Shown here: piece by piece, positions 25,961 through 35,267 of the stretch
Numbering within the stretch: position 1 is the first letter of the stretch
Layout: the number at the start of each line of letters is the position of its first letter
Assembly (NCBI RefSeq): GCF_004361065.1
Contig: NZ_SELT01000016.1
Coordinates: 23,780-87,779, forward strand
Length of the DNA: 64,000 nucleotides
From: Cognatilysobacter terrigena
Lineage (GTDB): Bacteria; Pseudomonadota; Gammaproteobacteria; Xanthomonadales; Xanthomonadaceae
Direction: 5' to 3'
The notes under the pieces: generated by a model
What the model saw: only the letters and a program-made list of their open reading frames with translations
The model's database searches: none
Told to the model about the DNA's origin: nothing
Position numbers and translations under genes: made by a program

Positions 25961-27197
25961 AGCGCAGCGCCTCCGCCGGCGGCGTGCGCGACGCGCGCCA
26001 GGCCGGGTAAATCGTCGCGAGGAACGCCATGATCAGCGCGGTCGTCGCGATGATGATCACGTCGCTGGGCTGCATGTCGGTCGGCAGGCCGGTGATGTAG
26101 TAGACGTCCTCGGGCAGCAGTTGCACACCGAGCACGCGTTCGATCGCGTGCAGGATGTGCTCGAGGTTGAGCGTCAGCAGCACGCCGAGAATCACGCCCG
26201 ACACCGTGCCGATCACGCCGATCAGCGAGCCCTGCACCATGAACACCTGCATGACGCCGCGCGGCGTGAGGCCGAGCGTGCGCATGATCGCGATGTCGGC
26301 CTGCTTGTCCGTCACGAGCATGACCTGCGACGACACCAGGTTGAACGCGCCCATCGCGACGATCAGCGACAGCAGGATCGCCATGATCGTCTTCTCCATC
26401 TTGAGCGCGCGGAACATGTTCGCGTTCTCGTCGGCCCAGTTGCTGACGCGGTAGGCGCCGCCGAGCGAAAGCGCCAGATCACGCGCGACCACCCACGCCT
26501 GGTCCATGTCGTGCAGGCGCAGGCGCACGCCGGTGACGCCATCGCCCATGCGCTGCACGCGCTGCAGATCCTGCATCGACGTGAACGCCATGCCGCGGTC
26601 GTATTCGTTGTAGCCCGCTTCGAAGACGCCGCTGACGTGGAAGCGCTTCATCTGCGGCACCGCGCCGATCGGCGTGGTCAGCGCTTCGGACGTGATCATC
26701 ACCACGTCGTCGCCGACGCTCACGCCGAGCCACAACGCGAGCTCGCGTCCGAGCACGATGTTGAACGAGCCGGGCTTCAGGTCGTCGAGCTTGCCCTGCA
26801 CCATCTTCGACGCCAGCACCGACACGTGGCGTTCCTGGTCCGGCAGGATGCCGCGCACGATCGCAGGCTGCTTGCGCGGGCCGGACAGCAGCGTCTGCGC
26901 CTCGACATACGGCGCGGCACCCGCGACGCGCTTGTCCGCGAGCGCCTTGTTGACCGCGCGCGGCCAGTCCTGGATCGGCTCGCCATAACCGCTCACGGTG
27001 GCGTGCGCGACCATCTGCAGCATGCGATCGCGGATCTCGCGCTGGAAGCCGCTCATCACCGCGAGCGTGGTAATCAGCGCGGCCACGCCTAACGCGATGC
27101 CGAGGATCGACGCTAGCGAGATGAAAGAGATAAAGCCATTTCGGCGTTTGGCGCGCAGATAGCGCAGGCCGATGGCGACGGGAATGGGCGTGAACAT
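25953..27197 (-). CDS. lolC: Lipoprotein-releasing ABC transporter permease (LolC/LolE)
   Basis: The 414-residue permease starts [24 protein letters not shown], the typical LolC/E opening. There is a first transmembrane helix at about 25-50, a large periplasmic domain to about residue 265, then three C-terminal helices with an FtsX-type core ([33 protein letters not shown] region, then an A(L)RYE tail). Only one permease gene is present next to lolD, so the transporter may be a homodimer (LolF-type) rather than LolC+LolE. A longer reading from 27272 adds a non-homologous N-terminus and is rejected. Confidence 0.93.
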   Translation of the reverse strand: MFTPIPVAIGLRYLRAKRRNGFISFISLASILGIALGVAALITTLAVMSGFQREIRDRMLQMVAHATVSGYGEPIQDWPRAVNKALADKRVAGAAPYVEAQTLLSGPRKQPAIVRGILPDQERHVSVLASKMVQGKLDDLKPGSFNIVLGRELALWLGVSVGDDVVMITSEALTTPIGAVPQMKRFHVSGVFEAGYNEYDRGMAFTSMQDLQRVQRMGDGVTGVRLRLHDMDQAWVVARDLALSLGGAYRVSNWADENANMFRALKMEKTIMAILLSLIVAMGAFNLVSSQVMLVTDKQADIAIMRTLGLTPRGVMQVFMVQGSLIGVIGTVSGVILGVLLTLNLEHILHAIERVLGVQLLPEDVYYITGLPTDMQPSDVIIIATTALIMAFLATIYPAWRASRTPPAEALRYE

Positions 27198-27220
27198 GCG
27201 GAGCCTGTTCCGGGGGGCGC

Positions 27221-27667
27221 CTATGGTGCCACTGCCGCTGGGGCCGCGCGGGAAAGCCGCGTGAGGGCCCACAGGCGGAGTTCACGTCGCTGGGCGGCGT
27301 CCAGGACGTCCGGCCAGGCGACGAGCCGTTGGCGGCGGGCGTCGCGTGTCCAGGTGAGCGAGGCCACCGGGCCCTGCCAGTCGACGCGCAAGTCCTCGGC
27401 GGGTGCGTCGTCGACGACCACGCGCCCGTCCGCGTGCAGCACGAACCGGCGTGTCATGCGTGCGCGTTCGCCGCGGGCGAGTACGAACCCCCAAAGCGCG
27501 CATGCAGGCGCAGCGGCGCACGTGGCGACGATCGGCAGATCGGTCAGGAACAGCCCGACGCCGGCGACAACGCCAATGGCTACCAGTGCGATGGACAATG
27601 CGCGGGACGGACCGAGGTCAACGCGCAACGGCGGCGATACGTTCGACGAGAGCCTGGGTTTCGTCAT
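27221..27667 (-). CDS. ygfX: YgfX-like membrane protein next to sdhE
   Basis: The 148-residue protein has two hydrophobic segments (about 24-40 and 46-64) followed by a soluble part with a VLHADGRVVV / DWQGPVASLTW pattern, typical of the YgfX/CptA family. These proteins sit beside sdhE (ygfY/cptB) in many gammaproteobacteria. In E. coli YgfX has been described as a toxin affecting cell shape and SdhE as its partner. It overlaps the end of sdhE by 50 bp. The family assignment rests on size, membrane pattern and neighbourhood; the sequence is weakly conserved. Confidence 0.7.
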   Translation of the reverse strand: MTKPRLSSNVSPPLRVDLGPSRALSIALVAIGVVAGVGLFLTDLPIVATCAAAPACALWGFVLARGERARMTRRFVLHADGRVVVDDAPAEDLRVDWQGPVASLTWTRDARRQRLVAWPDVLDAAQRRELRLWALTRLSRAAPAAVAP

Positions 27668-27866
27668 CGTCGAGGCGTTCGTGTCCGAGGAAGGCGCGCC
27701 AGAGCTTATCGTCCTCGGTGGCGAGCAGCCGTCGGAATGTTTCCCGTTCGGCGTCGGACGATGCCGCCCAGCACCGATCGAGCCAGCGCTCCAGCAACTG
27801 GTCGAGTTCGCGCATGCCGCGACGGCAGCGCCAGCGCAGGGCCTTGAGTTCGACGTCCTCGCTCAT
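27618..27866 (-). CDS. sdhE: FAD assembly factor SdhE
   Basis: The 82-residue protein carries the SdhE signature RRGMRELDQLL, with the RGxxE motif that contacts the flavoprotein, and FRRLLATEDDKLWRAFLG typical of the five-helix fold. SdhE promotes covalent flavinylation of SdhA. The start at 27866 gives the normal family length; the in-frame extension upstream overlaps the MAPEG gene and is rejected. It overlaps the MAPEG stop by 4 bp and ygfX by 50 bp, all downstream of sdhB on the same strand. Confidence 0.94.
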   Translation of the reverse strand: MSEDVELKALRWRCRRGMRELDQLLERWLDRCWAASSDAERETFRRLLATEDDKLWRAFLGHERLDDDETQALVERIAAVAR

Positions 27867-28285
27867 CGGACGAACAGCCCGATCGCGATGTAGATCCACA
27901 GCAGCCACAGCACCGCGCCACCCGCGACATACGCCATGAAGCGATGCATGACCTTGTTGTAGCTGACATGGACGACGCTGTGCGCGATCCGCAGCGCGAC
28001 GAACGACCACGCCAGCGCGACGCTGATGGTGTCGACGCGATCGAGCCGGTCGGCGACGACCAGCCCGAAATAGAACAGCACCGGCAACTCGAACAGGTTG
28101 CGGAAATTGTCCGCCGCACGACTATCCGTGAGCAGCGCCGCGGCCTGTGCGGACGTTGCCACCTTCTGCGGATGGATGCGTTCGCGCTTCATCTGCGCGA
28201 TGCGCATGGTGTACATGCGCCACCAGACGATGGCCGTCAGCACGACCATCGCGAAGCCCGGCAGGTAGATCGCGCGGACGTCCAT
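27863..28285 (-). CDS. MAPEG-family membrane protein
   Basis: The 140-residue protein has four transmembrane segments (about 8-25, 62-80, 85-103 and 118-137). Motifs RAADNFRNLFELPVLFYFG and RIAHSVVHVSYN are typical of the MAPEG superfamily (membrane-associated proteins in eicosanoid and glutathione metabolism). The bacterial function is generally unknown; some members bind glutathione. Here it is inserted between sdhB and sdhE, 11 bp after sdhB and overlapping sdhE by 4 bp, so it is co-expressed with the succinate dehydrogenase genes. Confidence 0.85.
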   Translation of the reverse strand: MDVRAIYLPGFAMVVLTAIVWWRMYTMRIAQMKRERIHPQKVATSAQAAALLTDSRAADNFRNLFELPVLFYFGLVVADRLDRVDTISVALAWSFVALRIAHSVVHVSYNKVMHRFMAYVAGGAVLWLLWIYIAIGLFVR

Positions 28286-28296
28286 GGCGTCGCGTA

Positions 28297-29079
28297 TCAG
28301 ACGCGACGCGCGAGCATCAGCTTCTTGATCTCACCGATCGCACGCGCCGGGTTCAACCCCTTCGGGCAGGTGCGCGCGCAATTCATGATGGTGTGGCAGC
28401 GATAGAGCTTGAAGGGGTCTTCGAGGTCGTCGAGGCGTGCGCCCGTGTCCTCGTCCCGCGAGTCGACGATCCAGCGGTAGGCCTGCAGCAGGATCGCCGG
28501 GCCGAGGTAGCGGTCGCCGTTCCACCAGTAGCTCGGGCAGCTGGTCGAGCAGCAGGCGCAGAGGATGCACTCGTACAGTCCGTCGAGCTTCTTGCGATCT
28601 TCCGGGGACTGCAGGCGCTCGCGATCGCTGGGCGTCGGGCTCTGCGTGCGCAGCCAGGGCTTGATCGACGCGTACTGCGCATAGAAGTGCGTCAGATCCG
28701 GCACGAGATCCTTCACCACCGGCATGTGCGGCAGCGGATAGATCGCGACCTCGCCCGGGCGGCAGTCGTCGATCGCCTTGGTGCAGGCGAGCGTGTTCGT
28801 GCCGTCGATGTTCATCGCGCACGAGCCACAGATGCCCTCGCGGCACGAGCGACGAAACGTCAGCGTCGGGTCGATCTCGTTCTTGATCTTGATCAGCGCG
28901 TCCAGAACCATCGGGCCGCAGCTGGCGAGATCGACTTCGTACGTGTCGACGGTCGGGTTGCGGCCGTCGTCGGGGTTCCAACGGTAGACCTTGAAGACGC
29001 GAGGCGCCTTCGCGCCAGCGGCGGCGAAATGGCGACCCTTCTGGATCTTCGAGCTCTTCGGGAGGGTGAATTCGGCCAT
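28297..29079 (-). CDS. sdhB: Succinate dehydrogenase iron-sulfur subunit
   Basis: The 260-residue protein has the plant-type [2Fe-2S] cluster ligands in [21 protein letters not shown] (cysteines at about residues 75-95). A C-terminal ferredoxin-like domain follows with [17 protein letters not shown] and [11 protein letters not shown] for the [4Fe-4S] and [3Fe-4S] clusters. It carries electrons from FADH2 to ubiquinone in complex II. It is 46 bp downstream of sdhA. Confidence 0.98.
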   Translation of the reverse strand: MAEFTLPKSSKIQKGRHFAAAGAKAPRVFKVYRWNPDDGRNPTVDTYEVDLASCGPMVLDALIKIKNEIDPTLTFRRSCREGICGSCAMNIDGTNTLACTKAIDDCRPGEVAIYPLPHMPVVKDLVPDLTHFYAQYASIKPWLRTQSPTPSDRERLQSPEDRKKLDGLYECILCACCSTSCPSYWWNGDRYLGPAILLQAYRWIVDSRDEDTGARLDDLEDPFKLYRCHTIMNCARTCPKGLNPARAIGEIKKLMLARRV

Positions 29080-29125
29080 GGTCGGTCGGTTCCGGTTCGT
29101 CCGCCGTCGCCGGCGGACGCGAAAG

Positions 29126-30919
29126 TCAGTAGACGCGCTTCTTCGGCGGCACCGGAGCGACGTCGTTGGTCAGCGTGTACGAATGCACCGGACGGTAGTC
29201 GATGCGGGTATTGCCCGCGTCGTCGATCCAGCACAGCGTGTGCTTCATCCAGTTGACGTCGTCGCGCTCCGGGAAGTCCTCGCGGGCGTGCGCGCCGCGC
29301 GACTCCGTGCGGTTCTCGGCCGACACGATGGTGACCAGCGCCTGGTCGAGCAGGTTGGCGAGCTCGAACGTCTCGATGAGATCCGAGTTCCAGACCAGCG
29401 AGCGGTCGCTGACGCGCACGTCCGCGAACGACGCATGGATTTCGCGCATCTTGGCGACACCGTCCGCCAGCGTTTCGCCCGTGCGGAACACCGCAGCATC
29501 GGCCTGCATCGTGCGCTGCATCTTGTCGCGGATCACCGCCGTCGGCGTACCGCCGCTGGCGTTGCGCAGCGCGTCGAGGCGACCCAGCGCCTTGTCGCAG
29601 GCATCGGCTGCGAGGGGCGCGTGCGGCATCTCGGACTTGATCGTCTCCGCGCAGCGGTTGGCGACCGCGCGGCCGAACACCACGAGATCCAGCAGCGAGT
29701 TCGAGCCGAGGCGGTTCGCGCCGTGCACCGAAACGCAGGCCGCTTCGCCGATCGCGTACAGGCCCGGCACGACCGCATCCGGATTGCCGCCGCGCAGCTG
29801 CACGACTTCGCCGTGGTAGTTGGTCGGAATGCCACCCATGTTGTAGTGGACGGTCGGGATCACCGGGATCGGCTGCTTCTCGACGTCGACGCCGGCAAAG
29901 ATGCGCGCGGACTCGGCGATGCCGGGAAGCTTCTCGTGGATGACTTCCGGGCCGAGGTGCGTCAGGTCGAGCAGGATGTGGTCCTTGTGCTCGCCAACGC
30001 CGCGGCCCTCGCGGATTTCCATCGTCATCGCACGGCTGACCATATCGCGCGGCGCGAGGTCCTTCACGCTCGGCGCATACCGCTCCATGAAGCGCTCGCC
30101 CTGGCTGTTGCGCAGGATGCCGCCCTCGCCTCGCACGCCTTCCGTGATGAGGCAGCCGGCGCCGTAGATGCCGGTCGGGTGGAACTGCACGAACTCCATG
30201 TCCTGCATGCCAAGGCCGGCGCGCAGCACCATGCCGCCGCCGTCGCCCGTGCAGGTGTGCGCGGACGTCGCGCTGAAGTACGCGCGGCCGTAGCCACCCG
30301 TCGCGAGCACGGTGCCGTGCGCGCGGAACAGGTGCAGCGTGCCCGACGCCATGTCGAGCGCGAGGACGCCGCGGCACGACCCGTCCGCGTCCATGATCAG
30401 GTCGAGCGCGAAGTACTCGATGAAGAACTGCGCGTCGTGCGCCAGCGACTGCTGGTAGAGCGTGTGCAGAATCGCGTGGCCGGTGCGGTCTGCCGCGGCG
30501 CAGGTGCGCTGCGCGGGCGGACCTTCGCCGAAGCGCGTCGTCATGCCGCCGAACGGGCGCTGGTAGATGCGGCCGTCTTCGGTGCGCGAGAACGGCACGC
30601 CGTAGTGCTCGAGCTCCACGATCGCCGGGATCGCCTCGCGACACATGTATTCGATCGCGTCCTGGTCGCCCAGCCAGTCGCTGCCCTTCACCGTGTCGAA
30701 GAAGTGGTAGCGCCAGTCGTCTTCGCCCATGTTCGCGAGCGCGGCGGCCACGCCGCCCTGCGCTGCGACGGTGTGCGAACGCGTCGGGAAGACCTTGGTG
30801 ATGCAGGCGGTCTTCAGACCCTTCTGGGCGAGGCCGAACGTGGCGCGCAGGCCGGCGCCACCGGCGCCGACGACGACCATGTCGAACTTGTGTTCCTGGA
30901 TGGAATAGGCAGCAGGCAT
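29126..30919 (-). CDS. sdhA: Succinate dehydrogenase flavoprotein subunit
   Basis: The 597-residue protein oxidises succinate to fumarate. It starts with a GAGGAGLRA dinucleotide motif at about residues 17-25. [14 protein letters not shown] follows, in which the His is the site of covalent FAD attachment. Later regions [18 protein letters not shown] and [15 protein letters not shown] are typical of SdhA. Its length matches the family. The flavinylation factor SdhE lies two genes downstream, and the SdhAF4-like protein lies upstream of sdhC. Confidence 0.98.
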   Translation of the reverse strand: MPAAYSIQEHKFDMVVVGAGGAGLRATFGLAQKGLKTACITKVFPTRSHTVAAQGGVAAALANMGEDDWRYHFFDTVKGSDWLGDQDAIEYMCREAIPAIVELEHYGVPFSRTEDGRIYQRPFGGMTTRFGEGPPAQRTCAAADRTGHAILHTLYQQSLAHDAQFFIEYFALDLIMDADGSCRGVLALDMASGTLHLFRAHGTVLATGGYGRAYFSATSAHTCTGDGGGMVLRAGLGMQDMEFVQFHPTGIYGAGCLITEGVRGEGGILRNSQGERFMERYAPSVKDLAPRDMVSRAMTMEIREGRGVGEHKDHILLDLTHLGPEVIHEKLPGIAESARIFAGVDVEKQPIPVIPTVHYNMGGIPTNYHGEVVQLRGGNPDAVVPGLYAIGEAACVSVHGANRLGSNSLLDLVVFGRAVANRCAETIKSEMPHAPLAADACDKALGRLDALRNASGGTPTAVIRDKMQRTMQADAAVFRTGETLADGVAKMREIHASFADVRVSDRSLVWNSDLIETFELANLLDQALVTIVSAENRTESRGAHAREDFPERDDVNWMKHTLCWIDDAGNTRIDYRPVHSYTLTNDVAPVPPKKRVY

Positions 30920-30932
30920 CGGGATTTCCGGA

Positions 30933-31340
30933 TCAGGCGCCGAGCATGACGCGCACGACGGCGAGGACGCTCGCGAGGCCCGCGATCCAGCATGCGAACG
31001 TGATGAGCAGTTGCAGAATCGAGTAGCGGACCGCGGTGTGCACGTAATCCTCGACGATCACCTGCAGGCCGAGGCGCGCATGCCAGAAGTTCGCGACAAG
31101 GAAGGCGATCAGCAGCGTCGCGTTGACCGGATGGCCGACGCGCGCACGCACCGTCGCGAAATCCGCGCCGACCAGCGAAATCACGAGGCCGACGACGTAC
31201 AGCGTCAGGAACACCAGCGCGACGGCGGTGACGCGCTGCACGAGGAAATGATGCGTGCCGTCCTTCGCCGAACCGAGGCCGCGCGCGACCTTCAGCGGAT
31301 GGCGCAGCGTCGGCGGACGATGTCCTGCATTCGTGCTCAT
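30933..31340 (-). CDS. sdhD: Succinate dehydrogenase hydrophobic membrane anchor subunit
   Basis: The 135-residue protein has three transmembrane helices (about 36-56, 74-92 and 105-130). [16 protein letters not shown] carries the conserved region near the quinone site, and [15 protein letters not shown] has the His and Asp/Tyr expected for haem and quinone contacts. The start at 31340 overlaps sdhC by 4 bp (ATGA). A longer in-frame reading upstream runs through sdhC and is rejected. Confidence 0.95.
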   Translation of the reverse strand: MSTNAGHRPPTLRHPLKVARGLGSAKDGTHHFLVQRVTAVALVFLTLYVVGLVISLVGADFATVRARVGHPVNATLLIAFLVANFWHARLGLQVIVEDYVHTAVRYSILQLLITFACWIAGLASVLAVVRVMLGA

Positions 31341-31732
31341 GCGCCACCCCACTTCTGCATTGCGAGGATCCAGACGATCGCGGTCAGCACGAGGCTGCCG
31401 ATGATCGCGGTCCAGGCGCTCTTCACGAACGCGGGCACCGACGTGCCGACGCCCATGTCCTGTGAGAGATGGCGGATGCCGCTGAGCAGGTGGAACGCGA
31501 GCGCCCACGTCCAGCCGAACAGGATCAGGAAGCCCAGCGGCGATCGCGCGGCGTGGGCGAAGTGCGACCAGTTCTCCGTGCCGGCCGCGAGGGCGACGAG
31601 GCCCCAGGCGACGAGCAGGCTGCCGAGCGACAGGATGACGCCCGTCGCGCGATGCAGGATGGAGCTGACCATCTGCACCTGCCAGCGATAGACCTGCAGG
31701 TGCGGGGACAACGGACGTTCGCGGTACGCCAT
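31337..31732 (-). CDS. sdhC: Succinate dehydrogenase cytochrome b556 subunit
   Basis: The 131-residue protein starts MAYRERPLSPHLQVYRWQ and has SILHRATGVILSLGSLLVAWG, the conserved SxxHRxTG motif at the quinone site. HLLSGIRHLSQDMG carries the haem-ligand histidine. It has three transmembrane helices. The start lies 51 bp downstream of the SdhAF4-like gene. Confidence 0.96.
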   Translation of the reverse strand: MAYRERPLSPHLQVYRWQVQMVSSILHRATGVILSLGSLLVAWGLVALAAGTENWSHFAHAARSPLGFLILFGWTWALAFHLLSGIRHLSQDMGVGTSVPAFVKSAWTAIIGSLVLTAIVWILAMQKWGGA

Positions 31733-31783
31733 GCGGGAGGTCTCGTGCAGATGCGGCGCGGCCGCGGGGTCGAGCGGGCGACG

Positions 31784-31957
31784 CTAGAAATCGATGCAGC
31801 GGCCATCCTTTTCCCAGTCCCCGTAGCGTGTCGGCTCGGGGCCCGGTCGACCGCCGACCTCGCGCGGACGCGGCGTCACCGGCGTGGCGGGCGACGGCGC
31901 GGAACCCGGATTCTCCGGCGTTTCCTGCGGGGTCTCGGGGGTCGTCTGGCCTATCAT
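31784..31957 (-). CDS. SdhAF4-like (DUF1674) succinate dehydrogenase assembly protein
   Basis: A 57-residue protein read directly from the minus strand: ATG at 31957, TAG at 31784. The N-terminal 30 residues are Pro/Thr/Glu-rich and probably disordered. The C-terminus has GGRPGPEPTRYGDWEKDGRC and ends IDF, the hallmark of DUF1674/SdhAF4. In eukaryotes SdhAF4 binds flavinylated SDHA and aids its assembly with SDHB; bacterial members are usually annotated as hypothetical. It lies immediately upstream of sdhC on the same strand and is probably the first gene of the operon. Confidence 0.85.
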   Translation of the reverse strand: MIGQTTPETPQETPENPGSAPSPATPVTPRPREVGGRPGPEPTRYGDWEKDGRCIDF

Positions 31958-31986
31958 TCCAGCCGAAAAGCTTAAATCCGGACCCC

Positions 31987-32841
31987 ATGTCTGACAACCC
32001 GCAGTACGGTGCGTCGCGCCCGTTCACTCTTCACGCGCTCCGCGTTCTGCAGCTTTCCGGCCGCGATGCGCTCACTTTCGCACAAGCGCAATTCATGAAC
32101 GACGTCATGTCGCTCACGGACGGCGACTGGCAGTGGAGCGGCTGGCTCGACCCCAAAGGCCGCGTGCAGGCGCTCTTCGCGCTGCTGCGGATCGATGCGG
32201 AGACTGCGTGGCTGGTGACAGCCACGGACGTCGAGGCGTTCGCCGCTTCGCTGCGACGGTTCGTATTCCGCAGCAAGGTCACGATCAAGGACGCTCCCGT
32301 TCACGCGTCCGGCGTCTTCACAGCGCCGCAAAGTGCGACGGGCCGTCGTTCTGCGCGCATCGGTGACGCGGTCGAACTCGATTTCAGTGGCGACGCCGGT
32401 GCGCGGACGCTCGTCCTGGCGCCCTCGCCCGCGGTGCCGGCGACCGTCGACGACGACGCGGCCTGGTGGCGACTGGATATCGCGCACGGCTGGCCCGGGC
32501 TTCCCGACACCTCGCTCGATCACTGGACGCCGCAGCAGCTGTCGCTTCAGCGCTTCGACGCCTTCAGCGTGAAAAAGGGTTGCTATCCGGGCCAGGAGAT
32601 CGTCGCCCGCACCCATTTCCTCGGGCGGGCGAAGCGCGGGCTGGCTCGACTGCGCGTCGGCGCCGATACCGCCGCAGGCGATGCGCTCACGGATGCGGAC
32701 GGGCGCGACGTCGGCCAGGTGGTCGTCGTTCGTGGCGACGAGGCGCTGGCCGTCGTGCCGCTCGAGCCGGTGGATGCGGCGCTGCATCTGCGCGGCGCGG
32801 CGGTCGAGCGACTGAACCTAGCGGATGGCCTGCAGCGCTGA
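31987..32841 (+). CDS. ygfZ: Folate-binding YgfZ/GcvT-like protein
   Basis: The 284-residue protein has the diagnostic motif KKGCYPGQEIVARTHFLG, with the conserved Cys, near residues 195-212, plus a GcvT-like fold (QAQFMNDV near residue 35). YgfZ helps assemble or repair certain iron-sulfur proteins in a folate-dependent way. It is divergent from the SdhAF4/sdh operon, with only 29 bp between start codons, so promoter elements must overlap neighbouring coding sequence or each other. The frame extends upstream to 31828, but MSDNPQYGASRPF at 31987 is the natural start. Confidence 0.93.
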   Translation: MSDNPQYGASRPFTLHALRVLQLSGRDALTFAQAQFMNDVMSLTDGDWQWSGWLDPKGRVQALFALLRIDAETAWLVTATDVEAFAASLRRFVFRSKVTIKDAPVHASGVFTAPQSATGRRSARIGDAVELDFSGDAGARTLVLAPSPAVPATVDDDAAWWRLDIAHGWPGLPDTSLDHWTPQQLSLQRFDAFSVKKGCYPGQEIVARTHFLGRAKRGLARLRVGADTAAGDALTDADGRDVGQVVVVRGDEALAVVPLEPVDAALHLRGAAVERLNLADGLQR

Positions 32842-32950
32842 GGCCGCGCGCGTCATACGGGCTCGGGACGGACGCTTGGTGATATCCGTCTCTGCGAAAC
32901 GGCCCGGCTCACGACGCGCACAGGCTGTCGGGCAACGTCTCTGAAGCCGA

Positions 32951-35224
32951 TCAGCCCCTCGCGAGAGCGTCTGCCGCCGCGACGATGTCGTCGTCGCCCG
33001 GAATCACGAGGAAGGCCGCGCCCGCGAGCGGCGTGTACGTATCGGTGCCGACCACGCGCTGCAGCGGCGTCGCACCCAGCCCGCCCTCGGCCAGCGCCGT
33101 CATCACGCCCTCGCCCACGCCTGCGCTGCGACGCCCCTCGTCGACCACGATGATCCGCTTCGCGTTCTTCGCCTGCTCGACGATGTAGTTGTCGTTGAGC
33201 GGGACGAGCCATCGGAGGTCGACGACCTTCGTCGTCCAACCGTGCTGCTGTTCGATAAGTCGTGCGGCGCGCAGGCTCATCGGCACGCCGTTGCCGTAGC
33301 TGATGATGACGACATCGTCGCCATTGCCGTAGGTGCGCCCCTCGCCGAGCGTCATCGCCTCGCCCGGCGCCGGGAACGTCGTCAGCCACTGGCCGTCGCC
33401 CGCCTCGTACAGATCCTTCGTCATGTAGAGCGCGATCGGTTCGAGGAAGATGCTGACGCGGCCGTCGACCTTCGCCAGCGCCATGAGCGTGCGGAGCATC
33501 GTCGCCGCATCGTCGCCGCGCGATGGACAGCCAACGACGAGGCCCGGAATGTCGCGGAGCGCGGCGATCGAGTTGTCGTTGTGGAAGTGACCGCCGAAGC
33601 CGCGCTGATAGCCAAGGCCCGCCATGCGCACGACCATCGGATTGCGGTACTGGTCGTTGCTGAAGAACTGCAGGCTCGACGCTTCGCCGCGGATCTGGTC
33701 GCCCGCGTTGTGGAAGTACGCGAGGTACTGGATTTCCGGCACGGGCAGCATGCCCATGTTCGCGAAGCCCTGTGCGAGGCCGAAGATCATCGTCTCGTCG
33801 AGCAGCGTGTTGAACACGCGACGCGGGCCGAACGCCTTGTACAGGCCCTTCGTCACCGTGTAGACGCCACCCTTCTGCGCGACGTCCTCGCCGAACAGAA
33901 GCGTGTCCGGATACTTCGCGAACAGGTCGTGCAGCGCGTTGTTGATCTGGATCGCGAGGTGGCGCGGGGGCTGATTCTCGGGGAGTTTCGTTTCGCCACC
34001 GAAGACCTCTGTGCGGCGTGCCGCGTAGTCGGCTCGCTCGGCTTCCGTCTTCACCGCAGCCGGCGTGTACGGAGCGAGCGGCGCGATCACATCTTCAAAC
34101 TTCTCGAGCTTCGGACGGCGGTCCGCCTCTTCCGCGGCAGCGAAGCACTTCTTGCGCGTGGCTTCATAGAGCTCGAGCACGTCGTCCTTCGACATCAGGC
34201 CCGATTCGAGTGCGATCGCCGCGGAACGCAGCAGCGGATCGGTGGCTTCGACCGCGCACAGCTCCTCGATCGAACGCCATTCGATCTCGAAGTCGGTGCC
34301 CGCGTGACCCATGATGCGGGTCGTCTTGAGGTGCAGGAACGTCGGGCGACGCGTGCGTCGGCAATGCTCGACGGCGCGCTGCACGTCGCCGTAACCGGTG
34401 GCGAGATCCAGACCGTCGGCGAAGAAGTAGTCGAGGCCCTGCATGTGCTGGAAGCGATTCGCGACCCAGCCGGTGGGCGTCTTCACCGAGATGCCGATGC
34501 CGTTGTCCTCGCAGACGAACAGCACGGGTGCGGGCAGCTTCTGGTATGCGGTCCACGCCGCGGCGTTGAATGCCGTTTGTGCGGTGGCGTGGTTCGACGA
34601 TGCATCGCCGAAGGAGCAGATCGCGATCGAATCGTCGGGGATCGGCAGCGCGTGGCCAATGCGTCGTGCGGTTTCGATCGCGACCGCCGTGCCCAGCGCC
34701 TTCGGCAGATGCGACGCGATCGTCGACGTCTGCGGCAGCACCCACAACGGCTTGCTGCCCCAGACCTTGTGGCGGCCGCCGCTCGCGGGATCGTCCTTGC
34801 TCGCGGCGAAGCTGAGCGCGGAATCCATGATCGGATCCATGCCGGGCAGCTTGCGGAAACGCTCGGCCATGAAGCCGCCGGACCGGTAATGCAGGAACGC
34901 GGGATCGGTGTGGCGCGTCGCGCGCGCGACCATCGCATTGCCTTCGTGGCCGCTGCTACCGATCGTGTAGAAGACCTTGTTCTGCACGCGCAGCACGCGC
35001 GCCATCAGGTCGAGGTGGCGACTGATCAGCTGCGACTCGAACAACTCGCGAAAGCCCTGCGCATCGAGCGCGCTGCCGTCGAGGATGGCCTCGTGCGGCG
35101 CCGGGCGCGCATCGGGACGACCGTCCCACGCCTTCACGAATTCGACGAAATTGACGTCGCAGATCTCGGCGCGGTTGACGCCCTTCATACGGGCGGGGAT
35201 GGGGTTCGGAAGCGTGGCGGCCAT
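32951..35224 (-). CDS. Fused alpha/beta E1 2-oxoacid dehydrogenase (thiamine diphosphate-dependent)
   Basis: The 757-residue protein combines an E1-alpha half (about residues 40-395) and an E1-beta half (about 400-757). The alpha half has the ThDP motif around SFGDASSNHATAQTAFNAAA ending in CEDNGIGISV. The beta half has LFGEDVAQKGGVYTVTKGL, with the catalytic-type Glu, and DLRWLVPLN. The overall pattern resembles branched-chain 2-oxoacid or related E1 enzymes that decarboxylate 2-oxo acids and acylate an E2 lipoyl domain. No E2 or E3 gene is nearby, so the partner complex is encoded elsewhere. It is convergent with ygfZ and appears monocistronic. The exact substrate is unresolved. Confidence 0.9.
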   Translation of the reverse strand: MAATLPNPIPARMKGVNRAEICDVNFVEFVKAWDGRPDARPAPHEAILDGSALDAQGFRELFESQLISRHLDLMARVLRVQNKVFYTIGSSGHEGNAMVARATRHTDPAFLHYRSGGFMAERFRKLPGMDPIMDSALSFAASKDDPASGGRHKVWGSKPLWVLPQTSTIASHLPKALGTAVAIETARRIGHALPIPDDSIAICSFGDASSNHATAQTAFNAAAWTAYQKLPAPVLFVCEDNGIGISVKTPTGWVANRFQHMQGLDYFFADGLDLATGYGDVQRAVEHCRRTRRPTFLHLKTTRIMGHAGTDFEIEWRSIEELCAVEATDPLLRSAAIALESGLMSKDDVLELYEATRKKCFAAAEEADRRPKLEKFEDVIAPLAPYTPAAVKTEAERADYAARRTEVFGGETKLPENQPPRHLAIQINNALHDLFAKYPDTLLFGEDVAQKGGVYTVTKGLYKAFGPRRVFNTLLDETMIFGLAQGFANMGMLPVPEIQYLAYFHNAGDQIRGEASSLQFFSNDQYRNPMVVRMAGLGYQRGFGGHFHNDNSIAALRDIPGLVVGCPSRGDDAATMLRTLMALAKVDGRVSIFLEPIALYMTKDLYEAGDGQWLTTFPAPGEAMTLGEGRTYGNGDDVVIISYGNGVPMSLRAARLIEQQHGWTTKVVDLRWLVPLNDNYIVEQAKNAKRIIVVDEGRRSAGVGEGVMTALAEGGLGATPLQRVVGTDTYTPLAGAAFLVIPGDDDIVAAADALARG

Positions 35225-35267
35225 GCGGTCATCCGGGCGAGCGACACCTCGCCTTACGTCGTGGAGT

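Noticed and set aside
27221..27866. SdhE and YgfX as a bona fide toxin-antitoxin pair
   Set aside because: SdhE is a flavinylation factor, and pairing with YgfX as toxin-antitoxin is debated; the sequence does not show toxicity.
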